NCBI GenBank assembly: GCA_947034895.1
Contig: OX344762.1
Location: 38,358,760 to 38,422,759 of the forward strand
DNA from: Rhytidiadelphus loreus
Taxonomy: Eukaryota > Streptophyta > Bryopsida > Hypnales > Hylocomiaceae
DNA length: 64,000 nucleotides
Direction: 5' to 3'
Both the position numbers and the translations under genes were made by a program. A model generated the notes under the pieces. It was not told where the DNA came from. It did no database searches and was given only the letters and a program-made list of their open reading frames with translations. The first letter of the stretch is position 1. Each line of letters begins with the position of its first letter. Shown one piece after another: positions 48,171 to 60,889 of the stretch.

Positions 48171-49494
48171 GAGCATCGCCACCAGTACTGTTTAACGTTC
48201 TCGGCAACGGTACTCCATCTTTGGCGTGCCTTTTTAACGGTAAACGGCTCCACACCAACAACACGTTACGGTATAAATTTTGGCGTCCATCACGTCACAT
48301 TCACATTTCCACGGTAAGTGAGGGCCTTTGTAGAGGGTAGTATTACAACTCACGGTATTTTAGATTCTTAGTCAACGTAGACTATTCCCTCAATGGATGC
48401 CAACGTGAAAGCAATGGAGGGGGGCAGGGGGCATGCAAAAAAAGGGAAGAACTTTTGTGAGGCAGAGGAGAAGCAACTTTGTTTCTCTTTTTTACACATT
48501 TCACAAGATCCAAAGTAAGGGACTGGACAGAAGAGTGGGAATTTTTGGAGACACATCATAGAGCACTACAATGCAAATAAGACTTTTTCCCATGTGTACT
48601 CTCAAGAATGTGCAGATGCTTTGAAACCAAAACTTTTCAATGCACACATCACACTCTTGAGGAACAAGACTTTTTTCCATGTGTACTCTCAAGAATGTGT
48701 GGACGCTTTGAAACCAAAACTTTTCAATGCACACATCACACTCTTGAGGGACGGGAAAAATAATAAAAGACTTTTTATATAAAAACATAACATTGTATAA
48801 GATTTCATTCAAACTTAAAATTAGAAGTTCTATAAATATTAACAAGTATATGTATATGTTAGGTAATGTAAGAGATAAACCTTCTATTTTTAATCCATTA
48901 GTATATGTTCATATGGGGTACAAGATAAAAAGTTTTATTTTTAATCCATTACTATGTGTTCATGTGGGATACAAAATAAAAAGTTTTATTTTTAATCCAT
49001 TACTATGTGTTCATGTGGGATACAAAATAAAAAGTTTTATATTTAATCCATTAGTATGTGTTCAAACTTAAAATTATAAGTTCTACAAATATTAACAAGT
49101 ACATGTATGTGTTATACATACCTTTAATGTAAAAGATAAACCTTCTATTTTTAATCCATTAGTATATGTTCATATGGGGTATACGATAAAAAGTTTTATT
49201 TTTAATCCATTACTATGTGTTCATATGGGGTACAAGATAAAGTTTTTATTTTTAATCCATAGATCCATAGATCCATTTCAACAAAAAACTCAATCTTAAA
49301 ATTTTTAGCTCCAAGAATAAGCCACAGTGTCCGGTGCCTTGGTGGCACTTGAAAACTTATACTCAATCCAATTTTAGAGGGTTGTTGGTGGGGATCACTA
49401 TGTGATCACGGCACAACCACATCTCACGGGACTCCAAAGCCCTCGCCACTTTTGGGTACAGTGCTCATTTGGCGTGCAACTGGTGGCGATGCTG
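48171..49494. mobile_element. Non-autonomous Harbinger-like element, copy B
   Basis: This is the same family as 10193-11367. It starts GAGCATCGCCACCAGT and ends with its complement, whose last base is changed (GATGCTG). The flanking duplication is TAA (48168-48170 and 49495-49497), the classical Harbinger target. At 1324 bp it is longer than copy A because it has more of the about-50-bp TTTTTAATCCATTA units (three in the block 48880-49060 and more at 49150-49260). The 87-bp duplication (48594 and 48681) is also present. Confidence 0.9.
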
Positions 49495-49497
49495 TAA

Positions 49498-52400
49498 GGG
49501 TGACCACACTCACCGCCCCCATGAGCCGGATTAATGTTCTCCCCTTTCTTTTTAATGGTCACCTTTCTTTCCACAAAAAAGAAAAGAAAAGGTGACCACA
49601 CTCTCCCATGACATAACATTCTTGAACTTCAAGGTAGGGGACTCTTTATTAATTTGCTTCATGTGAAGAAAGTCTCCTTCATTAATTGCAAGAAATTGTA
49701 TATGCAAGCTCACGCATGAATCATAGGCCACTCTAACACAAATTTGTCTCAATGATACTTTCAAGGACCTCCAACCCTCCATATCCAAAAATGTTAAGCA
49801 ACTAAAAAACATTATTTGCAACAAAATAAGTTACTCTCTCTTCACCTAAAGAGGTAAATTCTTTTGCAACGATAGACCCAAAATAATCCGGATGTAAGTG
49901 TACTCCAAAGCGACAGGCCTCGTCTTTCCCCTTTGAACTGCATCCCATCCGCTTTCATTTCAGCCTCACTGAAATGTTGAACCAGTGTAGGTAGTTACGC
50001 TACTTGGATCCCTCGCGCTGCTTTCAAGTCGAGCTATAACTTCCTTCCGCTTAGCTGCAACTCTCAGGCTTGGCGTGGCGTGGCGTGGCGGAAGAGTCTT
50101 GGGAGTTGGAATCTGTGACTCATTAAAACTTAAACCTGATTTGCAGCAAAATTGAACGAGCCTCGTTTGTTTGTTGTTTATGAATGATGGATCCATACCT
50201 TAAATAACTTAATGTGCTACGTATTGAAAGTAAAGTCTGGTCGACAATTACTCCTGTACTCCTCTTGTAAGTCTTGTAATAGACATATTCTATTTCAGTC
50301 TGATTTGATTATTTATTATTATACTGTGGTTTTGTTTTTGTTTTTTGTTCCGGGTTGTTTTTTCTTTTGTTTTGGCACAAATGAAACGGAATTTCTCATT
50401 GCAAGAGGATAAAATACAGCCACGATTTTTAATTACACTGTAAAATCTAACTTTTTATTAATATGCTTACTTGCAGGTCGGTGAAAAAGGGAGCTCACTA
50501 AAACTTACTACAGTATTGTACCTCATGCGGTAAAGCTTCAATGGTGAGAGGCGGAGAGAGAGAGAGAGGTGTAAAACTTAAACGCCGCTTGTGTGTGTTG
50601 ACCTTCGATTGTCAGTGTAATAAGCTGGAAATCAGGCTGGAAATCCAGTCTAATTGCCATTTTCTAGTATTGAAGGTTCCGTCACCAAGTCTTTGCTTGT
50701 AAATTATGGGAGCAATAGTGGGAGAACTCACACTTGCATAATAACGAAATAACCGCCTTGGTTTGGGTGCCATTCAAGAGACATGCTCGGGACGTGTTCA
50801 TGTCTGATCTCAGAACTTAATAAGCAACTCATATTGCCTTGCTTTGTAATAATCAACACAAACTCTTCTTTTTCTTGGTTGTGAAATTGGGTTTAATTCT
50901 CTCCTCCCCCTAAAGTCCCAAAAATCTCCTCGGAGGAAGGTTCAAGTAGGGACCTATGGAAGCCAACCCATTTTTTAATAGGTAGAGATGGATAGTGATC
51001 ACTTATGGTGTAGTTCCCAAGTGCAGTTGTGGCACGTTGTGATTAGCTACAAGTCTCTCAATATTGCAAACAACCCTTGGTCGGAAATAGGAAGACCTAT
51101 ATGACCAATATGGGTTGAACAAAATCTTTAGCTAAAAAATTCATGGTAATTATGTTTTGACAAAGAAAATCTGAAAAATTATGGATTCCTTCCAAAATCT
51201 ATTTTTGTGCATGGGAAAGTTTCTAGACTCAAGAAACTTGCACTCAAAAAAAAATTTAATTGCTTAAGTGGTCAAAATGGCATGGCTCCCTTACGATCTC
51301 AATTTCTAGCAATATCTGTTGAAACTTTTTTTCAAGATATGAAAATTGGGCCTCACATGCTCTCTCTAGACTTTGCCCCTTGGCTCTTCTGTTTGTTGGT
51401 CTTGTCTATTCTTGAGTCCGTAGTCCTAGTAGTCTTAGTTCCTCCCCCACCAAGCTATGTCTAGTTGGTTTGTGTTTTGCCTTTGTAATAAAATCTATTT
51501 CATTTATTTATTTTTAAAAGATAGAAATATTAATTTCAAAAGAAATAAAGTTGCACATGGTTTAGTTTGCTCTCTTGAACAATCTCACTACTGGGATTAG
51601 TAAGAACTATCAACAATAATTTAAATTTTCCTTCTATCTTGTGACTATTTTGACTTACCAATTTTTTAATAGAATGAAAATCACATGAGAGAAGGGGGGG
51701 AGAACTCTTAGCTCAATTCTTCAACATAAATAATAATTGAATTCACAACCTACGGTACAAAAATTGAATGTCAAGTTTGGAATTAAAAAACACTTGTTTT
51801 CTTCACTTTAAAAAGCTTATATCTTGTGATCAATACACTCGACATTTTCTGAAATTTCTCCCAAACATTCTTATACTAGTCTCACTAGTGCAAGATCCTC
51901 CAGCTGGATATGCAAAAGAAACAATATGTTTAAAATTTCCGTTGTTTGTTTGCAATGAAAGTAAAATTGTAAAGTAGTCGACTTCATTCCGACCATTTAA
52001 GCAATTTAGCATAGTTCTAGTATGCATTTGGTGAAGAGAAAAATCCCCCTGGTAGAGAAATAGATTTGAGGAGAGTTCCAATTTTTTTTTCCTATTTTCC
52101 CCCTAAAAAACAAAATACTTATGAATTTTATTCATAAATATTCCCTTCAATCCATTCTTGTTATATAGGGCACCGCATTTCCAACCATAGGTTGATTACA
52201 AAATCGACCATGCTTTGAAGTAGGTGATAATTATGGCTTCAAATGTACATTTTGTGATCATTGAGTGAACTCAATGTACACCTCCCCGCGTGAGCTGTCA
52301 CCTAACCGCATGAGCTGTCACAAGTGATCGAAAACAAAGCAGTCTAACTAACGAAAATAGGTCAGTGGTCTGAAAGAGGAGTTGTTTTGAGTGTTGGTGT

Positions 52401-53193
52401 TTTTTTCGATGGGAAAATGGGCTTGGGACTTGAAGGGGTTCAGTAACCTCCTTTGCCACTTGGCATTTGCCAGCAGTGTCCGGTCAATCCGTGGTGCCAG
52501 TGCTAATGATTTGGGATTTACAAACTTAATGCACTTGTACTTTGGTTTTTAAAACTTGAATCTCGAGAGAAATAAATGCAAATCAGTGCATGTCTTTCAA
52601 CCCCCCCTCGTAATTAATTAAGGTACTCACAAGGCTTCCAATCATCGAATCCCCTTCTCCCCTTCAGTGGCTCCGTCTGTCTGTCTGTGTCAATATTCCC
52701 ATTGCTCAATCATATGCTCAGATGCAATCCCCTACCCTCATGCGGTTAAAAAAAAATTAAAAGAAAAAAAATAAAATTTAGAATGGAGCTGATTTATCAC
52801 TTCAAGTTAAGGTATATACGACCTATTTACAACAATGTTAAGCATTTTAACATATGTCTGATTTAACGATCATGGTGGGGGGATGGTTTTTTCTAGTTAG
52901 GGGATAGAAATAATGAAGGTTGCACTATGTTTTGCTAATTTTTCATCAAGTTTGGAATTAGTGGAAATTAAGGGAGTAAAGATTATAATTTGACTTGTTC
53001 TTGATCTACAGGCAAACCTATTTTTAAGAAGGGCAAAAATAAAAATTGTGTCTTGACAACTTCATTAGGTGTCGATGTGTTATTTGTCACACAATGATGA
53101 AGGCCCTAGTGGACGACATATTCCCCTCGATTATGAAAATAGGTCACCCTATTAGGCACAAATGCAACCATGGTTAGAAATATGTCACGTGCT
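49498..53193. other. Intergenic, no gene recognised
   Basis: Patches of balanced composition occur at 49.86-50.75 kb (with a GGCGT-type pentamer run at 50074-50090 and a GA run near 50550) and at 52.2-52.75 kb. A fragment of the shared block of the TTAA-type elements (CAAGATCCTCCAGCTGGATAT) lies near 51890. No frame has a known domain. Confidence 0.35.
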
Positions 53194-53573
53194 TTAACCC
53201 TTAAACAATGGACCCAACTCGAGGGGTCATAAAAATTTTGTTGGTATTCGATTACATATGAACTTTCTTGATATCATTCATTTGTCTTAACAAGATGCAT
53301 CTATGAATCTAAGTCTTGGATTTTGAATCACAATTTGAACTTGTAGTTTTTGCATTTGAAAGTTTAATAAAAAATTTGGAATAGTAGTTTTGAGGTTGTC
53401 CACGGCCTTGAGGAGGGTGGAAGCTCATCATTGACTAGTCATTTTAACAAGTTGCATGATGCCGATTTAAGAAAGATTGTGAAATTCAAGTTTGGACAAC
53501 CCTCTTAAGATCTCAAATTTTCTTTTGAGGGTTAAGGTAACAACACCATCTCAAATTTTCTTTTAAGGGTTAA
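53194..53573. mobile_element. TTAA-type inverted-repeat element E7 (decayed)
   Basis: The left end is TTAACCCTTAAACAATGGACC. The right side ends twice, at 53535 and 53573, because a 38-bp segment with TCTCAAATTTTCTTTT.AGGGTTAA is duplicated in tandem. Non-coding. Confidence 0.5.
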
Positions 53574-54622
53574 CTTAACAACACCACACATTGACCAAAT
53601 AAGTGATTGAGCATAATTCCTTGTACATGACTTAAATTTGTTTGTTTGGCCTTGATGGTAGTCCAAAGAAGATTTTAAGATTCTTTTAGAATGCATTTGT
53701 GGGACACCATATGCATAAAATTTGAATTCTTGAAATTGTTGAAAATAAGTATACCTATAATTAATCCTATGCCCTCATGTTCAAAGGACTTACATTTAAG
53801 CTAGAATCTATCTGAAAATTTCTTACAAATAAGTCACAATGGATGTAGATACCTTAAAAAAATTTACCCAAAAACTTGGAATTTTGCCTTCCCCATTTTT
53901 CAATTCTAGTAGATAAGATAGGACCCCTACTTCTAAGTCATGAATAAAATACGAATAAGTATTGTAAAGACCATGTATTCTTTATTGTAGTATTCTATTT
54001 CTTAAAGTAATAAAATTATATTAGAAAAATTCAATTTTGAAGAAAATATATAAACAAAGTGTCAATCCCAATTGTGAAAATGATGTATTGGGCAATCCAC
54101 ATCCTAAATTTTTATTTTTATTTTTATTTTTTCTTGGACAATCACATCTTCTGGGTGAACTTCAAAGATAATTCTTGTGAAGACATGTACTTTCCCTCAA
54201 AATTAAACTTGTCTTAACTTTCATCTCATCAATCAAAGTAATCAAAATAACACAAAATTTTCTCATACATATATACACCAACAAAAAGATCCTAAGTTTT
54301 TTGAAAAAAATATTAAAATATAGAAACAGTTTTTTTGGGTGGCATGTGGTGCCCAAGTTTGCTTCCAAACATTGGAGCAATGACATCAAAAAATATTACA
54401 AAAATCTAAAATAATAATTATTTTAAATGAATTACCTATAGGACATAATTTTATCCAAATGGGAAGGTGTGATTTGTTTCATTTGGATTATTGTTGTGAA
54501 AGTCATCAAGAAATTTGTTTTTTTAGTGTAAAAACTATTTTTTTTAACCCATAATAGACGAGAGTAGAAAAGGCTTGAGAATAAAATAGAATAAAAAATC
54601 AATGAGACTTAAATTCAACCTT
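53574..54622. other. AT-rich intergenic DNA
   Basis: No gene or clear element is seen. Only frames under 80 codons are present. Confidence 0.4.
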
Positions 54623-54870
54623 TTAACCCCTGAGCACCCAAGGGGCCAAAATATGGCCTCTCCATTTTTGAAAGATGTCCTTGTTTGACTCTTATAATCT
54701 TTTCAATGGTACGGTCAAAGGACGCTTACCTCTCCATATATCTTTGGACATGTCTCTACTATCAATCAGTACAGTCAATTAGTGTAGATTTTTTTAGGTG
54801 ATAGTTTAATTGGAATGAGTATAGAAAGGTTTGGATTTTTGTGAACATGGGCTGGGCGCTTAGGGGTTAA
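54623..54870. mobile_element. TTAA-type inverted-repeat element E4 (small)
   Basis: It is bounded by TTAA at 54623-54626 and 54867-54870. The ends are TTAACCCCTGAGCACCCA and the complement of TTAACCCCTAAGCGCCCAG. At 248 bp it is a typical MITE size and has no coding capacity. Confidence 0.72.
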
Positions 54871-56629
54871 ATAATGTAACTATTAGACAAGTGAGTCATA
54901 AAAGGTCAAGTACAAGTAAAACCCTTCCCCATACTTATTAGAGTGTCAATCAAATACAAGGTCTTCATTGTAATAGTCTTGTGAATAAATTGCATGCTTT
55001 TTTCAATATATTTTTTCTCTTGGAGTTTGTATTGGTCAACTTGATTTTAAAAACAAGTTGGAAGTTAAAAGACATGATGTAGATTGGAGCTAGAGCTTGG
55101 AGTATTTTAAAGTCTTTTGTTTAATAATTGAATTTATACTATGTTTGTACATGGTTGTTTTGTATTGTTGAGTGATGCAAGCTTGTGTAGTATGGTTCAA
55201 TGTGTCTATTTGATTGTTTTGGGTTGTGGGCATATGCTTGGAATGAATTATGCTAGTCAATTAGACTTTGAGGATTATATGTACAATCTAGTTGTATAGT
55301 ATTGATGGACTTAGAAGCATACAGACACTATACAAACTTATATTATAGAGTATTTTTTTAGAAATTAAACATGGAAGAGTAGAGTGTTAATTCAATCATT
55401 GAATTATGTCTAATAGACATAGTTAGGTGGAAAGCTCGGAGTTATTGGGACGTGTGGAATTTTGTTTTAATTTATTTTCCAATTTATTTCTCATTTTAAT
55501 GTTTATATCATTATAGTTTATTATTAGGATCTTACACATATATTAAATAATTTGTGTTACATGAGCAAACCATGTTGAACTTTTTTGCAATTTTTGCAAT
55601 TCTCAAATTTTGTAATCTTTGCCATAGAAATGATAGTTTTGAATGTTTTTTGGCAAGAAAAAAGGCCTTAGACTTTAGGGGTTAAGGTAAAACTAGACAA
55701 TGTTATTGTAGAGATGATTGGGAAGTGAACATATGTCTTAAGAGTCCATCAATGAATGATGGACTAAAGGTTATGTGATGACCTTGTAACTACATATGCT
55801 TGAGGTATAGTGATAAAGACCCGTAAAATATTGGAAAGAGCTTAGTCGTTAAAAGACATTCCATGTATCCATTTGGTTAAATTTCATTAGTTTTCTATAT
55901 TAAAATACACCCTTCAAAAACTTGATATTTTCTTCACGTAGTAATATGTTCAAAATTTCACTTCATTTTTTCATAATTAAAAACATTAAAATAAAATTTA
56001 TATGCTTTAAAAAAAAGTCTTTGTAATAATCATAGTAATTACAAAAATACTTAAAATAGTATGAATATTTTGGCAAAAATGGATATGACAATTGTAAACA
56101 TCATGGTGTAATCAGTATACTCCTTGAGCTCATACTAAGGAAAATTCAATAGAAAAGTTCAAAAGTGGTGTATTTTAAGCATTCAAGATACTACCTTTAA
56201 AGTGTTACAAAACTTACAATTTTAATAATTTAGAAAAAAATATAGAATAAAAAGTAGATTATTGGACCTATATTTTCTTAACCAAGTTTAAAAGACATTT
56301 AAAATCATGAACTATGTGAAATTTAAGTTTGGTTTTTTACCATGCCCCTTGTGCAAGTTTGTTAAGCATTTAAGGTTTGCCGTGTGGTCTCTATTGGGAA
56401 TAATGTCTCTACTAGGGATTAAACAATTCTCAGTGGTATACCTTGTAACTCATTGCATTGCTTGATAGGTGAGATCTTTTGAAGCACATAGAATATTTAG
56501 GTATAATAAGGTAGCTAAGCATTAAATAAGGTTTGAGGAATTTGTGCCCTATGGTGCATCATGCCAATCCATTATTCTATTCAAAATTTTGTAGAAGTAG
56601 TCCATTATAGATCTTGATTTATTAGTGTC
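54871..56629. other. AT-rich DNA with one orphan TTAA-type end
   Basis: At 55660-55685 the complement reads TTAACCCCTAAAGTCTAAGGCC, a right end of the TTAA family. The shared internal block lies nearby (55520-55580), but no left partner was found. No gene is recognised. Confidence 0.45.
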
Positions 56630-57540
56630 GAGAGTTGTTGGAAATGAGCCTCACATACATTGAATATTGAAGAAAAAATCACATTAGAAATTCACTTACA
56701 AAAATTGTAGAGTAGATTTTGAGAAGCCATAAACTAATAGTGATTATACATGTTATGTCCTTTAATTCCTAATTGCCCAAGGCTTGTTTTGAGCTTCTTG
56801 GAATTTGCTCTAAATTGAACAAAATGCCAATGCAAACATTTTGACAAGTTGTATCAATTTTTTTTGAATTGTAACCGTACAAATTCAAACTAGACATGTT
56901 AGAGACATTACATGAGAAAAGAAAAGACAACAATTTCAATCTTCTTTTTACAAGTCAAATCTAAAATGGTGACCAAAAAAATATGAGGTTAAAGGACCTA
57001 ACATGTACAATGCCAATCAATTTATGGCTTCTCAAAATCTACTCTATAATTTTTTTAAATGAATATTGAATGTGATTTTTTCTCCAAAATCTAGTGTATT
57101 TGAGGCTCATTTCCAAGAGCTCTGAACACTAGGGGAAGTCAAGATTGCAATGGGTACCTTTGCACAAAATCTTGAATAGAAAAATCACTATCATTTATTT
57201 TCAAGATTGGATTTTTGATGCTAAAACTAGACTTCAAGAAGAACTTCCCAAAAATATAAACTACTAAAAATAGGAACTTGGCTAGGTTTTATTTCACTTC
57301 AAGTTTTTACAGACACCAAATTTGGGTGCCTTGGGCATTTAGGAATTAACCTCATATTTTTTTGGTGACCTCAATTTTAGTTTTGACATGTTAAAAAAAG
57401 GATCAACAGACTTGAATTCATTTTCACCATTTTAACACCCTCGTGATTAGACATTATAATCTTTCAATCCATAAGTGATATTGTTGTGTTTTCTTTTCTC
57501 ATATAATGTCTCTAACATGTCTAGTTTAAATTTGTACACT
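56630..57540. repeat. Nested inverted repeats around a TTAA-type element (E9)
   Basis: 56635-56765 and 56985-57125 are inverted copies of each other (GAGAAGCCATAAACT versus TTTATGGCTTCTC, and so on). 56860-56992 and 57346-57540 form a second inverted pair (ATATGAGGTTAA versus TTAACCTCATAT, and GACATGTTAGAGACATTA versus TAATGTCTCTAACATGTC). E9 (56762-57349) has TTAA ends and an inverted repeat of the type TTCCTAAATGCCCAAGG, and it spans the junctions. Non-coding. Confidence 0.6.
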
Positions 57541-58061
57541 TAATTTATTTTTTTAAATTGATAAAACTTATCAACATGTTGACTTTTTGTTCAATCCAGA
57601 GAAAATATCAAGAAGCTCAAAAAAGAGAAATGCAGCATTTAGGGGGTTCAGGATTGACAAAATGTTGCGGTTTCGCTTCTTTTCCACTTTTATAATGATC
57701 TTTTTCTACACACAAAGATTTTGTTCCTCCATTGAAGCATAAAGTACAACAGCTGCCACAGACTATGAAATAGTGAAGTGGAGTCAATATCTTCAAAGTG
57801 AGACTCCATAGTTTCAAAGTCAAAACTTTTTTTTTGGGATACAAAAGTTGGTTACTTTTAGTTACTTTATGTGCTTCCCCAATTGCAAAGGTCAGTTGTG
57901 GCACAATTCTCCAAGTTTGGTTTCATCTGTCGAGGAAATTGCCAAAGCACAGAGGCTACAGTGCAAGTGAGATTTGCCAGCATGCCCCATGGCCAATGCA
58001 ATTGTTCCAACTTAATATCCCACTAACTAAAAGGTAAGGTAGTCTGCTCTTCAAGTGATTT

Positions 58062-59042
58062 TTAATCCCTCATCGCCTAAAGCCTATTTGAGTTAAAAAA
58101 ACATCATTGCTTTTGAAGTGTTATAGTTCAAAATGTCAGTAAGGTATAGAATTCTCAATTACACAATCTTGTAGACTACACGTTGCAGATGACTGTGAAT
58201 CAAATTTTGAGTCATTTGATTGCATAGATTGCAAGATTATAATGTTTTAGTGTTGAAAAAGGATGCTGAAATTTTCCTAGAAACACATTTGGAGGTGAAA
58301 TTCAATTTCTAAATCTATTCAAATGGAAAAACTTTAAACTATAAAGTGATTCAAAACCAACATACAAATACATTGGTGAAAAAAAATATCATAGGATTGA
58401 CTCATGGTGTCTGCAAAAGAGCTTTCAGTGAATGTCAAAAAAATAGCAGGAAAAGTTGCAAAAAACACATCTAAGGTTGAACCTCCTCCTACTAAAATGC
58501 TTTTGAGTCACTCATTACTTCTTGGATTGAGATGAAATTTTAGCCACATAAACTAGACTAGTATGTGCATCTTTTTTCCATAAGAATTATTGGAAACTAA
58601 CACTCAAGGGAAGAAACAAGCTACCGAAATTCACTATAATCCAAAAATGTTGGGATTCTGAACTTCAAACTTCTCCCAAACATTCAAAACAACTTGGATG
58701 GACATGAAAATTCTACCACAATAACTAGACTTCAAGGGGAACAAAATCCAACAAATTTGATTGAAAAAAAACATTGGATGAAGGAGATACAAGCCCCCAA
58801 AGTTGTAGCCTTCAAATGTAGTTTGGTGAATTCAAATCAAACCTCTGAACTTCAATTGCCTTCCAAGAAACTAGTACATCTTGGATTGATCTGGAAAATT
58901 TACCGCATAAACTAGAAGAGAGCACAAATTTTCCAATAAGTTTGATTGAATTTTGACATCGGATGCAAAAATTACAGCACTTTGAATTGGACTTGAAACT
59001 ATGTGAGGACACTTTTCCTCCCCTTCGGCAATGAATGGTTAA
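58062..59042. mobile_element. TTAA-type inverted-repeat element E5
   Basis: The left end is TTAATCCCTCATCGCCTAAAG; the complement of the right end is TTAACCATTCATTGCCGAAG. Read on the minus strand it aligns with E3 over most of its length (shared GGAAAAGTGTCCTCA, AAAGTGCTGTAA and TGCATCCGAT phrases), so E3 and E5 are two copies of one element. At 981 bp it is non-coding, and its ends have diverged more than those of E3. Confidence 0.75.
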
Positions 59043-60626
59043 GAGTTGATTGCATTTGAGGGAAAGTTAAAATCCTTTAAATAATTTTCAGTAAATTTTA
59101 GTAGGAAGAAAAATAAAATTGGAATCTAACCCAAGTCGTTTCATATTTTTTGGACGTTTGGAAATTAATTACAAATTTTTGAAGTTGCAATGCAGTGGTC
59201 ACTAAAATCAACCTCCTCCTGAAATGTACACTTTTGGTACTTTGAAGAAGCAAAATGTACCTTTGTGTTAGTGGTTGCTTTTAGAATAGGGTCACTTTTA
59301 GGGAGCACCCTATCTTATCCTACTTCACTAAAATCATCCTAAATGCACATCGTAATTTGATATGGCAAATATAACTCCAACTTTTCATTGTTTTGTAATT
59401 CAGAACTTGAAATTTCTAGCATTGGAAGCGCATCAAAAGTAATTTGAATAGGTACAAGAAATCTCAAATTTAAACATTAGACAATGAAAATAAATTGCTT
59501 CAAAAGTACAAATTATAGAGGTGTTGAGAATATTTATGGCATCCATGCAATCTATGAGTAGAAATAGGGACAATGCCGGAATTTTTGAGTGGAGAGAGGC
59601 AAACCTCATTCCGTTTTGGTGTCTTTTAAAAAAAATTGACTCAATGCAAAGTTGGCAATCTAATCTCAAATGAACTTTTCCACATTTTAAAAAGAAGGAG
59701 AAGAAAAGATTTTGCATTAAAATAAGACTTTTGTGCACAAAAAGAAGAAGGGGAAGGTCTAATTTATTGGCACGCATAACATTGTTTGAAATGGTATGAC
59801 AATTGTGAATCTTTTTATTGTGAACCAAGTTACAGGTTCTTCATATTTGGTCAACTTTATAGGTTTGAGAAAGAGAATGGCAAACTTGGGAATAATGAGA
59901 GACGAATGTTGGTTGCATTGGAGAGTTTTTTTTAGAGTTGCGTTGTCATTATAGTGGTGGTGTGGTGGTTTCCGATTAAATTGAGATTGCCCTTAGAGCA
60001 TCATCAATAGTTTACAAGAAAAGACAATGTACTAGAAATTTACATGTCGGTATCAAGGTGGAGCTCAAGATTTGGATCCAACATCACCTCACTACTTCAA
60101 TTCTAGCTACAAACATCGTCTCCCCTACATTACAATCTTTATTTTTCCAGTGGACTGGTTACCACTTAAAAAGCAAAGAGTTGCCTTACACAGTGATTTT
60201 GAAATGGAAAAATCCACTATCCCCATTCAAAGTGACCATTGAGGATGCTCTTCCCAATGAAAAATTTATCCAATTGCACTCCAAACAAAAGGCCATGATA
60301 TTGGCCAAATTTTGGAGCAAGTTCAATGCAAACCAACACAATAGTTTGGCACCAACACTTGTACAAGGCTTGCTATGAGTCATATAAGATAACAAGCATG
60401 TTGCTTGTGATCTTCTGATAAATTTCATTACTTTTATTTGAATTGTAACCATATGAATTCAAACTAGACATGTTCTAGATTACATAGAAAAAGAAAACAC
60501 AACAACTACTCGTGGATTTAAAGATTTTAATGTTTGATTGTGAGGGCACTAAATAAAATCATTTGAAGTTCATTTTACATGTCAAATCTAATATTGAGGT
60601 CATGGGATTTGGGGGTCTTGGAAGGC
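59043..60626. other. Intergenic, no gene recognised
   Basis: AT-rich. A plus-strand frame of 106 codons (60058-60378) has no recognised domain. A TTAGAGCATCATCAATAG at 59995 looks like one Harbinger-type MITE end without a partner. Confidence 0.35.
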
Positions 60627-60629
60627 TAA

Positions 60630-60886
60630 GAGCATCCCCACCAATCTGTTCTGTATCCCTAAAAATTTAGGGAGAGGACCTCAGATGGGGATACAGAAGC
60701 TTGTACGCACCGGTCTCGAAACAAGATCTCTACCCCAAATTTATAGAGAACTTGGTAAAAGTTGGGCCCAATTTCCTATATTGGAGCTCATATAGAGAAC
60801 TTGCGAGGTCTCATCTCTATAAAGTCAAGGTTGACTAGTTTGAGGTCCCAAGTTTGGGGATAGAGAACACATTGGTGGGGATGCTC
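60630..60886. mobile_element. Tourist-like (PIF/Harbinger) MITE
   Basis: This 257-bp element has 30-bp inverted repeats starting GAGCATCCCCACCAAT (2 mismatches) and perfect TAA target duplications (60627-60629 and 60887-60889). Its GAGCATC terminus matches that of the larger elements at 10193 and 48171. Confidence 0.93.
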
Positions 60887-60889
60887 TAA

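Noticed and set aside
60058..60378. 106-codon plus-strand frame
   Set aside because: No recognisable domain, AT-rich surroundings and a partial MITE end nearby. Kept only as a note in the intergenic entry.
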